Below the pieces are notes generated by a model. It saw only the letters and a list, made by a program, of their open reading frames with translations, did no database searches and was not told where the DNA came from. Positions 1 to 13,054 of a stretch of DNA of 64,000 bases are shown here, piece by piece; the stretch's first letter is position 1; every line of letters starts with the position of its first letter. Source of the DNA: Nelumbo lutea (lineage: Eukaryota > Streptophyta > Magnoliopsida > Proteales > Nelumbonaceae); assembly GCA_022828595.1 (NCBI GenBank), contig JAKGHH010000003.1:57215759-57279758 (forward strand). Reading direction: 5' to 3'. Position numbers and translations under genes: made by a program.

Positions 1-12
1 GCAGATATATCC

Positions 13-1019
13 ATGGACTTCATAATGGGGCTTCCCCTTTCCTATGGCAAGTCCATCATTCTCGTAGTGGTTGATAGATTCACTAAATACTGCCATTTTC
101 TCCCTCTTTCTCACCCCTTTACAGCTTCAATGGTGGCTGGGATTTTTACTAAGGAGGTGGCACGACTGCATGGTACCCCTAACTCTATTGTCTCAGACCG
201 CGACCCAGTTTTTATGAGTCGTTTCTGGTCAGAACTTTTTCGACTACAAGGAGTGAAACTCTTCAAATCTACCAGCTACCACCCTCAAATAGATGGGCAA
301 ATTGAGGTGGTCAACTGGAGTTTGGAAACCTATCTAAGGTGCTATGTAGGGGATAGGCCACGTCAGTGGCTCAAGTGGCTTCATTGGGCAGAATGGTGGT
401 ACAATACCACGTATCACTGTGCAGCAGGAATGACTCCCTTCTGGGCTCTATATGGACGGGACCCACCTCCCCTACTCTCATATGAAAAAGGGTCTACAGC
501 AGTAGCAGCAGTGGAAGACCAACTCCTCTAGCGAGATAGGGTGTTACAAGATCTCAAATCCCACCTCCATCGAGCCCAACAATGGATGGTAGACTCCTAC
601 AACAGAAAGCGTAGGTCTGCCTAGCACCAGATTGGGGAGCAAGTCTTCCTTAAACTACGACCATACAAACAAGTTTCACTAGCAGGCCACAGGTGGAACA
701 AACTGAGCCCAAGGTACTTCGGCCCATTTCGGATTGTGAATGCATTGGATCTGTGGCATACAGGCTTGGCCTTCCAGCAACATCAAAATTGCACCCTGTA
801 TTCCATGTATCTCTATTAAAGAAATGGCCAAAAACGGGAGCAATAACAACAACCACCCTCCCATCATTCTCGGAAGATGGCCAAGTTCAAACTGAGCCCA
901 CCCAGATAACAGATTTCAGGTGGATACGCAAAGGGAATCACATTGAACCAAAGGCATTGGTGGTATGGTCAGGTCTCCCACTTGAGGATGCAACTTGGGA
1001 ACCTTACTTGGACTTATAG
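13..1019 (+). pseudogene. gypsy pol C-terminus: integrase core and chromodomain, broken
   Basis: The first reading frame (13-531) matches the gypsy integrase core, with VVDRFTKYCHF, a central SDRDPVF block around the second catalytic Asp, and HPQIDGQIE at the third acidic position. A TAG at 529-531 and another near 619 interrupt it; both could derive from glutamine codons by C-to-T change. The frame continues to about 740 and then shifts. The shifted frame (to 1019) holds the conserved HPVFHVSLLKK block that joins integrase to the chromodomain, followed by VVWSGLPLEDATWEP, a typical chromodomain signature. In life this enzyme would insert cDNA, with the chromodomain biasing the site. At least two stops and one frameshift make it a relic. 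Confidence 0.85.
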
Positions 1020-1075
1020 AATAGATTTCCACATCTTGACCTTGAGGGCAAGGTCGCTTTCAAGGGAGGAGGGAC

Positions 1076-1393
1076 TGTTGAGACACAAATAAAGGGAATA
1101 CAAGTGTACAAGAAAAGGCCACGCCAGCCTTTAAGTAATGTAATTGACAGCCAACCACTAGAACAAACTAAATAACAAACTGGACAAGTGGAGAGGCTGA
1201 TATAACAGAATTGCAACAGAAGTATATAAATAAGGAAAGGAAGCCAGGAGAGGAATATTGATTTTGGGAATACAATCTCTCTCTCACTCTCTTTCTCTCT
1301 CTCTCTCTCTCTATCTCTCTTTCTTCTTTTTCTCTCTCTCGTTCAGGAGGCAGGCTTCCTCGAAAAAGTCCCTGAGTTAGGCAGTTCCTAACA
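1076..1393 (+). repeat. 3' LTR of the chromovirus-like element
   Basis: It starts TGTTG right after the purine-rich tract and ends TAACA, near-inverted termini with the usual TG/CA edges. A TATA-like box (TATATAAATA) lies at 1223-1232, followed by a long CT-rich tract from about 1275 to 1345. The length of 318 bp is short for gypsy elements but normal for some chromoviruses. Boundaries rest on termini and tract position only, because the partner LTR is outside the window. Confidence 0.75.
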
Positions 1394-2292
1394 CAGCTGA
1401 ATTGATGTGAGATTTGAAGGAATTTATCAAGTTCATCCCTAATGATTTACGATGATTTACTCCAGAAAAGGTGATACCCATTGAATCAAACCTCATTTCA
1501 TGTAAGGAAGGTAAAAGTAACTGAGGCCTTCAAATGTCTATTCCTAGTAGCTTTATGTAATTTCATGAAATGTTAGATTCAATTGATTCTGTTTTAGTTT
1601 CAATTTGGTTTTGGATTAAATCATAATATCCTATCATGATATGAAATAAATTGCTGTAGTATGAGGATAATGAACTTCAAGTAGATCATCAGACCTTTCT
1701 TAATCGGTGATTGAAGTCAGAATTGGACAAATCAAACACATGCATTGTGCCCGTGGAAGATTTGGAGCATTTGGATCATCTGAGTTTTAGACTAAAATGC
1801 ATCCAAGATGTGAACCATCTTTTTCTAGTTTCTAGCTTGCTTGACTTATGCAGAATTCGTTTATGATGGCTTGTGCATGGAGTTTAATACATGTTGAACT
1901 TAGCTATTGTTGGTAGAAGCCCATATGTGGTTCCCAACATAGTGAATTTAGAAAAACTAAAATTGACTTTGCAATTTAAATATGTTGGCAAATGTTAATG
2001 CAACCCATGTTGGAGATGCCCTAGGAAGATGGAGTGTCCTTGTACTCTTGTTTTGTCTTAATAACTTGAATAAGTCTTGGTTTGTATTTTCTGGCTTAAA
2101 GTTATTGTAATTTCCATTGGAACGTATGAGTTAAAAACTAATATATTTTTTTCATACTTTTTGTGGAAAAGAAGGGATCAAAGCTCTTCACCAGAAGAGA
2201 AGAAAGTTGAGTTCTATAAATGAATTCCAATGCAAAAACAGAGTTGTATAGTTATTCTTACATAATATACAGATTCCTTGTAGTATATTTTC
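1394..2292. other. Spacer between the gypsy LTR and the receptor-kinase pseudogene
   Basis: About 900 bp of AT-rich DNA. No coding frame, tRNA, repeat array or transposon terminus was recognised. It holds the 3' flank of the minus-strand pseudogene that follows. Confidence 0.6.
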
Positions 2293-5200
2293 TCAAAAAG
2301 GACCCCTTAGATTTTGTAGTGTAGGCATGTCAAAAGGCTCAGAATAAAGCTGATGTGCACCATATGAGAGTTCATGAGACACTTGATCCATGTTAGGCCG
2401 TGAATTGGGGTTTGCACGTGTGCAGGCCAAAGCAAGGATCACCACTGAAAGTATTTGTTGCAAAGTGAGACCACTTGGAGCTTGAAGTTTCTGGTCTAAC
2501 ACACTTGTGATTGTGAAATTCAGGTCTTGTTGCATGCATGAAAGGAGTTCTCTGGGGTGCTTTCCCATGATTACTTCCAATGCAATAACTCCAAATCTGT
2601 ACACGTCACATTTCTTTGTAACTTTCATTGTAGAGGCAAGCTCTGCAAGATCGAACACAGATATGAATAAAGAAAACTTTAGAAAAGCCACCTTGTTATT
2701 TGTTTTTATCATTTTTGTTGAATGGAAATTGAATAAACTTAACCTTCTATTATTTATGGGAACTTTGCCCATCCATGTTAGAAATCAAGATCAAAGTCAA
2801 ATATTAAAGTCAAATATTGCCTTTTGAAGTTTTAAAGGAGACTGATTTGAATGAACCTGCTTTTTGTACAAACCAGACACATCCCCAGTGGCAACTGACA
2901 ACACAAAGACTTGTTCGTAATGATGATAATTAATACATGGGGTACTTTGTCTTTTAAAAGATGTACTTTTTGACTAATAATCATGGGTGAGGACCCTATT
3001 TAAAAAGAGACATGACCAAATTACCCCATTATTGAATCATTTTGCAATAAGGAAAGTATTTGAAAACTCAACCTTATTTGTTGAAATTTATGCATCCTAT
3101 AAAAAGTTAGCATTTTAACATTTTGGTTTCTGAAATGGATGTTGATTTCAGAATGGTTATGCATGTGGTGTGGTGTTGTCTAACTTGGCTAAATAAAAAG
3201 GGACATCTATGAATCATTTATCTAGATTCTAAAACAAATATGAAATTGAAAAACCAAAATGCATAATGGCAGAACAGTTAGAAATTAACTGAAAAAGTTT
3301 ACCTGGAGCCATGTAGCCATAAGAACCAACTGGTGCCGTCCAATTGGACTGATCTTCTCGTAGAAACCTTGCTGTCCCAAAGTCAGATATCTTTGGTTTG
3401 AACTCTGAGTCCAATAAAATATTATCCCCTGATATGTCCCGATGCACTATGGGTGGTGAACAGTCATGGTGCAAGTAAGATAAGGCATGTGCCACCCCTC
3501 TAATAATATCCAACCTTGTATTCCAGTCCAGCATCCTTGCCTCATTCTCATCATAAAGTAAACATTTTAAGCTACCTTTCTCTACATACTCATATACCAA
3601 AAACATGAACCCCTTGCTTGAGCAGAATCCATACATCTTTACAATATTTCGATGTCGTATTTCAGTCAGAGCGTGTACTTCATATTCAAAGTTCTTCACC
3701 AACTCTTCCCCTGGCAACCCATTCTCATTGGATGATGGCATGTGAAGACGCTTTACCGCAAAGACGTCACCTGTATGAAGTATTGCTTTGTAGACACTTC
3801 CTTGTCCGCCCTTCCCTATGCAATAAGCCTCACTGAAGTTTTCTGTAGCAGTGATGATATCCTTGAACGCTAATTTCCCATTATAGTTCCATACTGAGAA
3901 TGAGCTGTCACCTGCTGAATACGAATCATGCTTTTCTTCATCTAGATTTCTGGAAGTACGGTGGCAAATGAAGATCCAAAGAAAAATTGATAGAACTATG
4001 GCAGTAACAATGGGGACACTTGCAGCAATGATCAGCTTCCATCTGTTGCTTTTGTTGTCGCTTGCAGACAGAGTATTGCTATCACAAGAGCGCAAACCTT
4101 GCACTATGTTGCTGCATAGACCCGGATTTCCTTCCAATGCCTGGAGAGGAGCTTTCTCAAATGCCTTTATTTCTGGAAGTGGACCTTCAAGGTTGTTATA
4201 TGATATATCTACTGATTGAAGGCTTATCAGACCTTGCAGTGAAGGTGGCAAACCAGAGAGGCTATTGTGAGAAAGATTCAAATTTTCTAATGATTTTAGA
4301 TTTCCGAGCTGTGGTGATATCTCCCCCATGAGTGAATTTTGACTAAGGTCTAGGATAGACTGCAATGTCACTAGGTTTCCAAGCTGGAAAGGAATTGTCC
4401 CATTTAATTTGTTGTCATTGAGCTTCAAGGATATTAATTCTTCAGTCTTCAAGTTCCTCTGGTATTGGCCCACTTAGATTATTCCCTGACAAATCCAGGG
4501 TTTGTAGTTGTGATAGTTGTCCAATCTCTGCAGGTATATGGCCTGAAAGCTGATTGTTGCTCAGATTTAGTTCATATATACGTGAAGATGAACTGATAAG
4601 CTCCAGCGGAATATTTCCTGTTAGTTGATTTGAAGAAAGACTGAGCTCTTGTAGATTTTTCAACTTTCCAATCTCCCTTGGAATTTGGCCTGATAGCATA
4701 TTGCCAGAAACTCGAACAAATGAGAGGCTCACACACTCTCCCCAACTTCGTGATAATACACTAGATAGTTGATTATTGCCCAAATCAATGTATTCAAGAG
4801 CTGGGTATACCCCAAATGCATTAGATATATCTCCATCAAGAAGGTTTTGCTCAAGACGGACTCTGGTTAAACCTGTACAATTTTTAAGGCTTTGGGGAAT
4901 CGGTCCCACAAATCTGTTTCCATCTGCTGACAAGTATATAAGATGTCCTCCTCCACAAATTTGGGGAGGGAGATTTCCTGAGAAGTTGTGTGAAAAACTT
5001 GCATTTTTGAGAGAACTGGGGCCAAAATCTTCAGGTATGCTACCAGAGAAGTTATTTGGAACATAGAAGAGAGTCAAAATTTTCAGGTGGGTTATTGATG
5101 AAGGCAAGGTGCCTTGCAGCTTGTTTCTACTGAAGTCAAGAAATTCTAGGCCTTCATGTTACCTATTTCATGGGGAAAATTTCCAGTGAGTTGGTTATTG

Positions 5201-6628
5201 GAGAGATTTATATTAACAAGCCTAGTCAAGTTTCCTATGCTTGAAGGAATTGAACCAGTAATGAGGTTGTCAGCCAAATCAAGGTAAATCAAATTCAACA
5301 AGTTGCCTATATCCAATGGTATGGAACCTGATAATTGGTTCTGAAATAGGAATAAGTAGTTTAGCTTGCGAAGTAACCCAATTTCAGGAGGGATTGTTCC
5401 TGTTAGACTGTTGACATGGAGTTGCAATGAAATAAGTTCTGTCCAATTGGATAGGAAATATGGATGGATTTCACCAGAGAACTGATTGCTAGAGATTCCA
5501 AGCTCAGATATTTGGGTTAGGAGGGCCATGGTGAGAGGCAATGCTCCTGACAGGCTGTTTTCTGACAGTTCAAGGAAAGTAAGGTTGGTACAAAAGCCGA
5601 GCTCACTCGGGATACTGGAATTCAGACCTGCTTTCCGAAGATTTACTGTCTGAAGCATTATAAGGTTTCCTATTGAAGATGGCATTGGCCCATGAAACTG
5701 ATTCTCATGCAACTCGAGGACTCTGAGGTTGGACAAGAGGCCGATTTCAGCTGGTATTGTACCATTCAGCTTGTTTATTCCCAACCTCAGATCTTGAAGC
5801 TTAGTAGGATTCTTTATTTCTACTGGAACCAGTCCTTCAAATTCATTATTAGTTAGGTTCAAGAATTCAAGGTTCTTAAGACTAAGGAAGTGTTGCACAG
5901 GAATTGGACCTGTGATGAGATTGCCTGACAAGACCAGAAAGATCAGCTTTGAGCATTCAAAGATGAAAGGTGGAATGTCTGGTCCCAGATAGTTGTAAGT
6001 GAGCTGAAGTTCTGTTAATGATGCCATGCCCCTGAAATGAACTGGGTCAGGATTCTGTAGGTAGTTTTCACCAAGATTGAGATTCCATACCTTTTGCAAC
6101 TTGCTAAGCTGATAAGGTATTGGACCTGTGTGAATTGTTGATGAGGCTAAGCACCCGCAGCTCCAAAAGATCTCCAATCTCTGAAGGGATAACATCTGTG
6201 AAATTGTTGTTTCCTAAATCAAGAGAAATGAGTTTCTTTAATGACCCAATTTGATTCGGAATCACACCAACAAGATTGTTGCGATTGAGATTGAGGGAAG
6301 TGAGATTGGGGACAGCAGAGAAGTTGAACTGGTCCAAAGTGCCACTGAGGCCTGAATTGGTAAGATTTTTCTCTACAATGCTCCTGGCCTCATCACATTG
6401 AATTCCAGTCCAGTTACAAGGATTGCTGCCACTGCTGCCATTGGTGAGGGACCATGAAGTGAGCCCATGAGAATTTAAGCTGTTTTTCCATTTCAGCAAA
6501 GCCTCTGCTTCATTCTGTGCTGAGGTTTCCAGAAGAACGCAAGACAAGATGATAATGTAGAGCATACTCTTCAATGTTTCTCTCATGGCTACAGCTGTAA
6601 TGGTCTGCAAAGCTCCATTTGTTTTCAT
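2293..6628 (-). pseudogene. MIK2-like LRR receptor kinase, frameshifted
   Basis: Read on the minus strand from an ATG at 6628. It has a signal peptide, an LRRNT domain with CNWTGIQC, many plant-type LRRs, a transmembrane helix near 3964-4038 and a Ser/Thr kinase domain. Kinase motifs are visible: GKGGQGSVYKA loop, FAVKRL lysine, HRDIS catalytic loop and DFGTA. Exon 1 ends at 3303 with a GT donor; exon 2 starts at 2642 after an AG acceptor, so the intron (2643-3302) splits the Glu codon of the APE motif and resumes with ELASTMKVTKKCDVY. Three frameshifts break exon 1: near 6130 (looks like one extra base), near 5152 (one missing) and near 4450 (probably two missing). No in-frame stop interrupts the frames between them. 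Family members sense peptide ligands at the plasma membrane. The intact paralogue at 35718-40724 has the same layout. Assembly error is an alternative to true decay. Confidence 0.9.
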
Positions 6629-8461
6629 CTTATCCTTAATTTAAAACAAAAAGAGCCAGCACTGAAAGAAGTCTGTAGCCTTCTGCCTTCCTATCCCAGG
6701 AATAAATGGAAAGACATCTTCCTTTGAAGTAGTTGCTTGAGAAACAAAACCTGGTAAGTTAGTTGAGGAAGTTTCTCAAAAACATCGAAGATGATCTGTA
6801 GCCGACTTAATCCGTTTTGATTGACTTTCAAACTTTTAATTGCTGCGTAGACATTTGATTGGTGGACGCAAGTTTAATGGTTTTGCTTTTAGGTGGGACC
6901 CACATGCTATTGGTTCCTCAAATGAAAGTTTTGTAGGATAATCTCCATTCTTTGAAATATTTCTTTGAGCAATTAATGGGCATTTCTAAAATTAAATTGT
7001 TAAAGCTTTCATGGACTTACATCACTGGAGAAGAGATCCAATGCATGGGGAATGGATATCAACAAGCTCTGCCATCTGATTGCAACTCAGCCATGGAAAA
7101 CTATAAATGGGCTAAAAAAATGTTCTTTGCTTGACCTGACCCAGGTCAGATCAACCTTAATGGGGTTTCAGATTATAATCCGATTGATACCAAATCCGAG
7201 CGGTTGGCATAGTAAAATGGATTCATGGAAACATTTGTAAATTTGTAAATATAGCCATCTCTGGGTACGGGGGTACTATTCATGGGATGGGGTGGGTTGG
7301 ATTGTCCACCCCATTTTATTCTTAGTTGGGTTGAGTCAGTTTTGGAATGAGGTGGCTTGTCCCGATGAAAGATTGACTAAAGCCTATTTTTAGTTGGGTT
7401 GGGTCAGTTTTGGATTGCCCACCCCATTTTATTTTTGGTTGACTAAATGCCTCGTGGTCAAATGGTGGTGACAAATTCTTGGTTGTACGCATACAATGAA
7501 GACAAATTCTTGGCCATTTGAGTGGTTGTACGCATACAATGAAGACAAAGTCCGATGGTTGTACGCATGGAATGAGGTGGCTAGACTGCAAGTTTGCCTC
7601 CTTAATTGAAAGTAAAATAAAATCATTTTTCATCAACTTTCTAGTTTTTTCTTGTTTTCTATCAAACCAAACAAAGCCTCTGTTCTTTGTGACAAAGGGG
7701 TTCTTGCCAAACATGATATGACAAACGTTTGGAGGATAAACTCATCTTATCTTATTTACAGAAAAATGTTTAGGCCCGACCCTGAATTTGCTCCAACCAT
7801 CGGACTACTGAAAAGAAAAAGTCCTGCATACTTGTAATACTATCATATATTATGATGTCCAAATGTGTAAATTTCAACAAATAAGTAGGATTATAGTCAA
7901 ATTACAAGTTAGAGCATAACTGTCAATTATGATCAAGCCTTATTGGGTCAGACCTGATTGATAGTCCCAAATTTTTGGAACTGGTTCTTTTGGGTTGGGA
8001 TCGGGTCTACCAGTATGACCTGATCTGGACCCGGCCCGACCCGCTATCTGGTACTTGATTTTCTATGATTAAAGTTTATGAGCGTACGTATGATTTTACT
8101 GCATTTAATTTGATGGTGGAGCAATGCTTTTTCTTAGTTAAAAAGCAGCTTTGTGTAGTATCCAAAACAAACCGGTTAAAAATGATCTCTAACTCTGAAA
8201 CAGGTCAAACCTCGGAGCACCCTTATTTCACCTATTAGTGACCCGTCAATACGATACATATTGACAGATACGTTATATATTTGCATAGTCCCAACTCTCA
8301 AACAGTGGTACGCGTGGCAAGCTATGGGTTCTAGGTGTACATGAATCCTGCATCGCCGAGTCCCCAAACACTTTCCTTTTATAAGTAACTAGTGTAGAGC
8401 CAGTCTATCCACGTCTGAAATTAAAAATCAAAGCCCTAGGCTATGTTTGGTTTGAAGGAAA
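6629..8461. other. Upstream region of the pseudogene and unassigned spacer
   Basis: This contains the 5' flank of the receptor-kinase pseudogene, with one W-box core (TTGAC) at 6821. Further right are small local repeats: two versions of a CCACCCCATTTTATT / GGGTTG-GTCAGTTTTGGA block around 7289-7345 and 7393-7440, and three copies of GGTTGTACGCATRSAATGA at about 7481, 7523 and 7557. No protein-coding gene was recognised. A 27-bp block at 8439-8465 matches the terminal repeat of the mini-hairpin at 33674. Confidence 0.5.
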
Positions 8462-9390
8462 AGGTAGCTCAAGGATTCCATCAATCCCAAGGCTTGATTT
8501 CTCTGATACATTTGGTCTTGTTATCAAACTAGTGACAATTCATACTAATCTTGCTCTTGCCACTTCTTAAAGTTTCCCTATATGAACATTAGACATTAAT
8601 AATACCATCTTACATGGGCTTCTTGATGAGGACATTTATGTACGACAATCAAAGGTTTTGAGAACCCAAACTTTCCCCACCATGTTTGCAAATTGCATAA
8701 GGCTCTATGGGGTATTCGTTAGGCACCAAGTGCTTGATACTCTTCGTTTGACATCTAAACTCCTTAATTTGGGTTTTCATAACTCTATAGCAGATTTATC
8801 TTTGTTCATTTATACAAAGGAGCTTCATTATATATTTTGATATATGTCGATGATATCATTATCACTGGCACCTCCTCTGCCTCATTGGCTCTCTCCTCTA
8901 GAGCCTCTCTATAGTATTTCCTCTAAAATACTTGTGACCATTGCATTATTTTCTTGGAATTAAGGCTCGGTATAGTTCTTTTGGTCTCCATTTATCTTAA
9001 CAACATTATATACTTGATTTACTTTAGCATACAAAATTGAATGGTGCTAACCTTACTCCTTTCCCAAGGTGGCTTATGCTCAAGTCAATAAAGCCTTTAG
9101 TGATCCTCTTCTTGATCCTTCTAAGTACAGGAGTGTAGTAGGTGCTCTACTGTATATTACCCTCACCTGACTTTGACATATCTATTGATAAGGTATGTCA
9201 GTTTCTTCTCTCACCAATTGAGGAACATTGACCCACTATTAAATGCATAATATGTTATTTGAAGTGACTATCAACTATGGGTTGCATTTTTCTACCTCTT
9301 CTTCTTTAAAGTTGAATACTTTTACTAATGCTAACTAGGTTAGTTGTCTAGATGACAATTGTTTTATAAGTGGGTTTGCCATCTATTTGG
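8462..9390 (+). mobile_element. Copia relic A, left half (reverse transcriptase and RNase H)
   Basis: Conceptual translation in shifting frames shows a Ty1/copia reverse transcriptase: GFHQSQG, LDFSDTF, LDINNTILHGLLDEDIYV, IYVDDIIITG with the catalytic YVDD, then HYLLGIKARY. Many stops and frameshifts are present. The relic runs up to 9390, where the LTR of a younger element begins, and resumes at 18829. The codons around the break rejoin when the insert and one target-duplication copy are removed, so both halves were one element before the insertion. Confidence 0.85.
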
Positions 9391-11344
9391 TGTTAAACAG
9401 TTGTATGTCCTTAGCTTCAATCAGAAATATGTATATTATGAATTTATTGTAAATGAATAAAGTACACATTTGATTCATGTTTCTGCGGTGTGTTTCTGTA
9501 TAATATCCTTAAACTGGACACTTAATGAGACTTGTGTTAGTTTAGAATGCTCACAACCATTGGGTAAGTCTGGGGAGATTTATCCTGCCAAGGCTGACAC
9601 TAGTGTACTGCCAACTGTTGGGGTGACTTGTCTCAGCTACCAGGGTGAGACCCAAAGCACATGCAGTGTACGATTAATAGAACCTTTGAACCAAACCAGA
9701 TTATCAGTATTGCCCTGGACCTTGGAGATAAATGGGCAAAACTGAAAAGTTACACCTAACCCCTAGACTCGATTATGATACTACACTAGGTGTCGAATTG
9801 GGCTGTCTTTGATGTACCAATCAGTGAGATCCTTAGCGGGGTCAATACCTGGGTATGTTGGGACAGTCCGAGAATTCATCTGAGTAGGTGATCATAGTGA
9901 CATGATCAGCCCCTTTGTCAGACAAAGGTAATGATCAGGGATGCACTCTCTCTGATGGAAACCAAGACTGCCGGCAGCCGATTTCAATTGTTGAGATTTT
10001 GTTTTGCAAAATGTATTAATGTATTTATATATATATATATATATATGTTATGGTTTTGAAATGATTTGCAAAAGGTTTTAATTCCCGGGATCCATGTAAG
10101 CAAAGAGTGCAACACTGTTCCTTACAATCGAGGGAGGGAGAGGTCCTCCCTTGTCGGGCAGTGTTTGATCATTATGGGCTGAGAGGTTAAGTGTAAGACC
10201 ATTGAGGATAATACCTGATGGGCTAATTTTGCATTTGCACACAGTCCCTGGGTGTTACAAGGTGGCTTGGCCCAGGGACCACTTAGGGTAACTGTTGGGC
10301 CCATAGAGCCCATAAGATGGGTTTCAGGGGGTGCACTGTCCATAAAAAGTGTATTCGGCCAGGCCTTGTAACAAAGGCTGGGCTGAACCCATGTGGTTGA
10401 TGTGTAGATCAATGTTTGGGTCCCACGCCATACAAGGAAGCCCAACTGGGTAGTAGTTTGGAAGGCTAAGTGAGTACATAACCTTAAATGGGCTTTAAGC
10501 CCATTTCGAATTGGGCTGATTTGATCAGTCAATTAAAGGGGGCAGATTTTGAGATGGATCAACTGATAGGATTGGGCCCAGACCCTATCCACTTAGAGAA
10601 TCCAAGATCTAAATACGATTTAGATTTGGAAGCTTCCAAATTAGATTAAGAGATGGTTGATTTGATCTGCAGATAAGATAAGGGTTCTCCCTTATCACTT
10701 AAGGAACTTCTAATCCAAATATAATTTGGATCAACAACTCCTAATAGGATTAGGAGCTGATCCCTTTAAATCTATAAAAGGAGGAGGGGGCGGCAGCTTT
10801 TAGACATGCAACCTAAGACTCTTGTCTTTAGAGCTGAAATCATAGAAGAGAGATTTCTGCAACCTCTACAAAATCTCTCTTGCCGCCTCCTTCTTGCCGC
10901 CACCATTACCTTCAGTTCGATCTCTAGTTCATGGGAGAAATCAAGATCTGATCTTGATACCAATCTTTTGGAAAAGATTGATTGGAGCTGTACTCACAAG
11001 CCATCTAGTTGATTCTTGCGAAGGGTCAAGTTCTTTTGAAGAACATTGCTGATTCTGCTCCATCCTGCACTGCGCCATTTTCAGTGGGAGCAGTCTTTGG
11101 ATATTTCGTTGGGCGTGAACACCTCAATTGGGAGAGACTATTTCTCCGTATCAGGTACATCCTCCCTCCTACTCCTTTTGGTTCAGATCTGATTTGGTTC
11201 ATGGTTTAAGATTGATCATTGAAAAATATGTTTTTCTAAAATAGGGAATTCGATTCCCTACAAAGATGGGAGAATTTTTTTGAAATTCGCCCAGTCCATT
11301 CCGCAAGACTTGGGCGTCTATGTGATGGATATCCCATCCCTTCA
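9391..11344 (+). repeat. 5' LTR of the Angela-like copia element
   Basis: It is 1954 bp, starting TGTTAAACAG and ending CCCTTCA. It pairs with 16900-18828. It contains a (TA)n tract near 10027-10046 that is shorter in the 3' LTR, a TATA box at 10773, and a run identical to the other LTR over its last 695 bp. Small open frames inside it (for example 10806-11012) are shared by both LTRs and are not taken as genes. Confidence 0.92.
10773..10779 (+). promoter_or_regulatory. TATA box in the copia 5' LTR
   Basis: TATAAAA lies about 570 bp before the LTR end, followed by a GGAGGAGGGGGCGGCAG stretch. An identical copy sits at 18257-18263 in the 3' LTR. This is the likely core promoter that would start genomic RNA in the R region. 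Transcription today is not shown by the sequence. Confidence 0.65.
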
Positions 11345-13054
11345 GTGGTATCAGAGCCATGGTTCAAATCTTGAATCAATTTAATTTAGATCTAAACCTG
11401 CGCAAATGGGCAGAAGGTGTTCTACCCAATTTGCGCAGATAAGTGTTTTTGGGAATTTGCTCCCAAAATTATGGGCGAATAATCTGAAATTAAATTTTAT
11501 ATAAATTTGATTATTGTTTAGAATAGTTCTTTATGATTTTCTTGATTTATGGGTTGTTTGTACAAGAGAAGATCGAATTCTTGGTTTGCGTAGGGAACCT
11601 GCAAGATTTGCAGTTTCTTGATTCATTCATTACATTTGGTCTGTAAATATTTTTTTTATTATTTTTAGACTCAATGTATTAGGCATTCGATCTGATGTAA
11701 TTATAAAAGAAATTAGGTTTTCTGTTTATTTATTTTTGGATCGAAGATGGCGGCGCAAGGAAGGAGATTTCGTAGATGGGACATTCGCAACCTGCGATTT
11801 GCAGTTTGTGAAACTGCATTCTGTGATTTAACCTCTGTTTTGCAGGATGGATTGTACGAACAACCCTGGATTGACTGATTCTTGTTTTTTTTATCAGTTT
11901 TTTAATTTTAGATTTTTTTCTTGAATTAAAGATTTAATTAAAGATCAAACCCTAGACCCATTCAAACCAAGATTGGTTCAAATTGTTTGGACCGAATCTA
12001 GGGTACGATCAAGGCTGAATATCAGCCCAAATTTTTTGTTTAATGGGCTTAAGGATTGATAATTAATTGGATATTTAATTTGGCCCAACCTGTAAGGCCC
12101 AGTTTTAGATTGTTAAAACTGCCAAAAGCCCACTTCAAAGGATAAAGCTACATGGGCCGAACTAGGTAACCCTAATTCAGCCCATATACCTAGATGATAT
12201 TAATTGTTAATATTATGGATTAAAATGGGCTTCAAATGGGTTTTTATAGATAATTAATTGATTGGATCAATTCCTCCCTACATGTGATGTATGGATGTGT
12301 GATGTGCTACGTTCATGGGCCATAAGTACTTGGCCCATGCAGATTTGATAGTGGGCTCCACACCTCCTGAAGAGGTTACGTGCAGAACCCTAGCTGATTT
12401 AGGCCTACCGAAATCTGACTTTATGAAAGTCAGTGGGAGCCATTTTGGTTTGACCTAAAATAAACTAGGGCGTAATTCTTGTTCCCTCCAGTAAATATGA
12501 GTGCACGTGATAGGGAGATTCATGTGATGAACTCTCTAAAAGCCTTCCATCATTAGCATGAGGATGGGTCCTTCAGTAATGAGGAAACATACCAGAAAAT
12601 GAGCTATCCATTTGCTGTTGGGCTTGTCTAAGTGTTTCATAAGATGATAGGGGCGTCATATACCGATGTGGGAGAGGCTTCACCAGAAAATGGGAACTCT
12701 CTCACGGTACCTTGGCGTTCATGAATATGATGGGTGAGCACTCACTAGACAGAAAGGTTTACCTGAAAACGGCTTTGAACCTTGTCTGACAGAGGCTAAA
12801 GGGAAAGCTCATATGATGAGTGGATATGATCCTTCACAGAAAGGTGGTGGGGTTTTGTAGCTGAAACAGTTGGATCCATGCACCATATGTGGTTTCCCAC
12901 ATTTCTAGAGACAAGTCGTTGTCTCTGTCCCTGAGAAGGAGGGAAAACTCAGAGATGAACAAATGGGAATGAAACATAGATTAAAATCCATATATGTGAT
13001 ATGAACATGAATCAAATAAGGTTGTGGACTGATATTTGCTGTTTTTATCAGAAA
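11345..13054 (+). other. Primer-binding site and untranslated leader of the copia element
   Basis: TGGTATCAGAGCCATGG starts at 11346, one base after the 5' LTR. TGGTATCAGAGC is the standard plant copia primer-binding site complementary to the 3' end of initiator methionine tRNA. The 1.7 kb that follows has no long open frame. A long leader before gag is known in BARE-1/Angela elements, so it supports the lineage call. Confidence 0.85.

Larger units (their letters stand above)
1..1393 (+). mobile_element. 3' end of a Ty3/gypsy chromovirus-like retrotransposon
   Basis: The window opens inside a Ty3/gypsy element read left to right. It shows the integrase core, a C-terminal chromodomain, a purine-rich tract at 1062-1074 and then a 3' LTR at 1076-1393. 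The 5' LTR, gag, protease and reverse transcriptase lie outside the window, so the target duplication cannot be tested. The chromodomain and the short LTR (318 bp) suggest a chromovirus, perhaps of the Reina group; that lineage call is inference. The coding part is decayed, so this copy is not autonomous. Confidence 0.85.

Noticed and set aside
10806..11209. Two small plus-strand frames (68 and 66 aa) repeated at 18290-18693
   Set aside because: They lie within both LTRs and are identical only because the LTR ends are identical; no domain, and LTR function does not need them.
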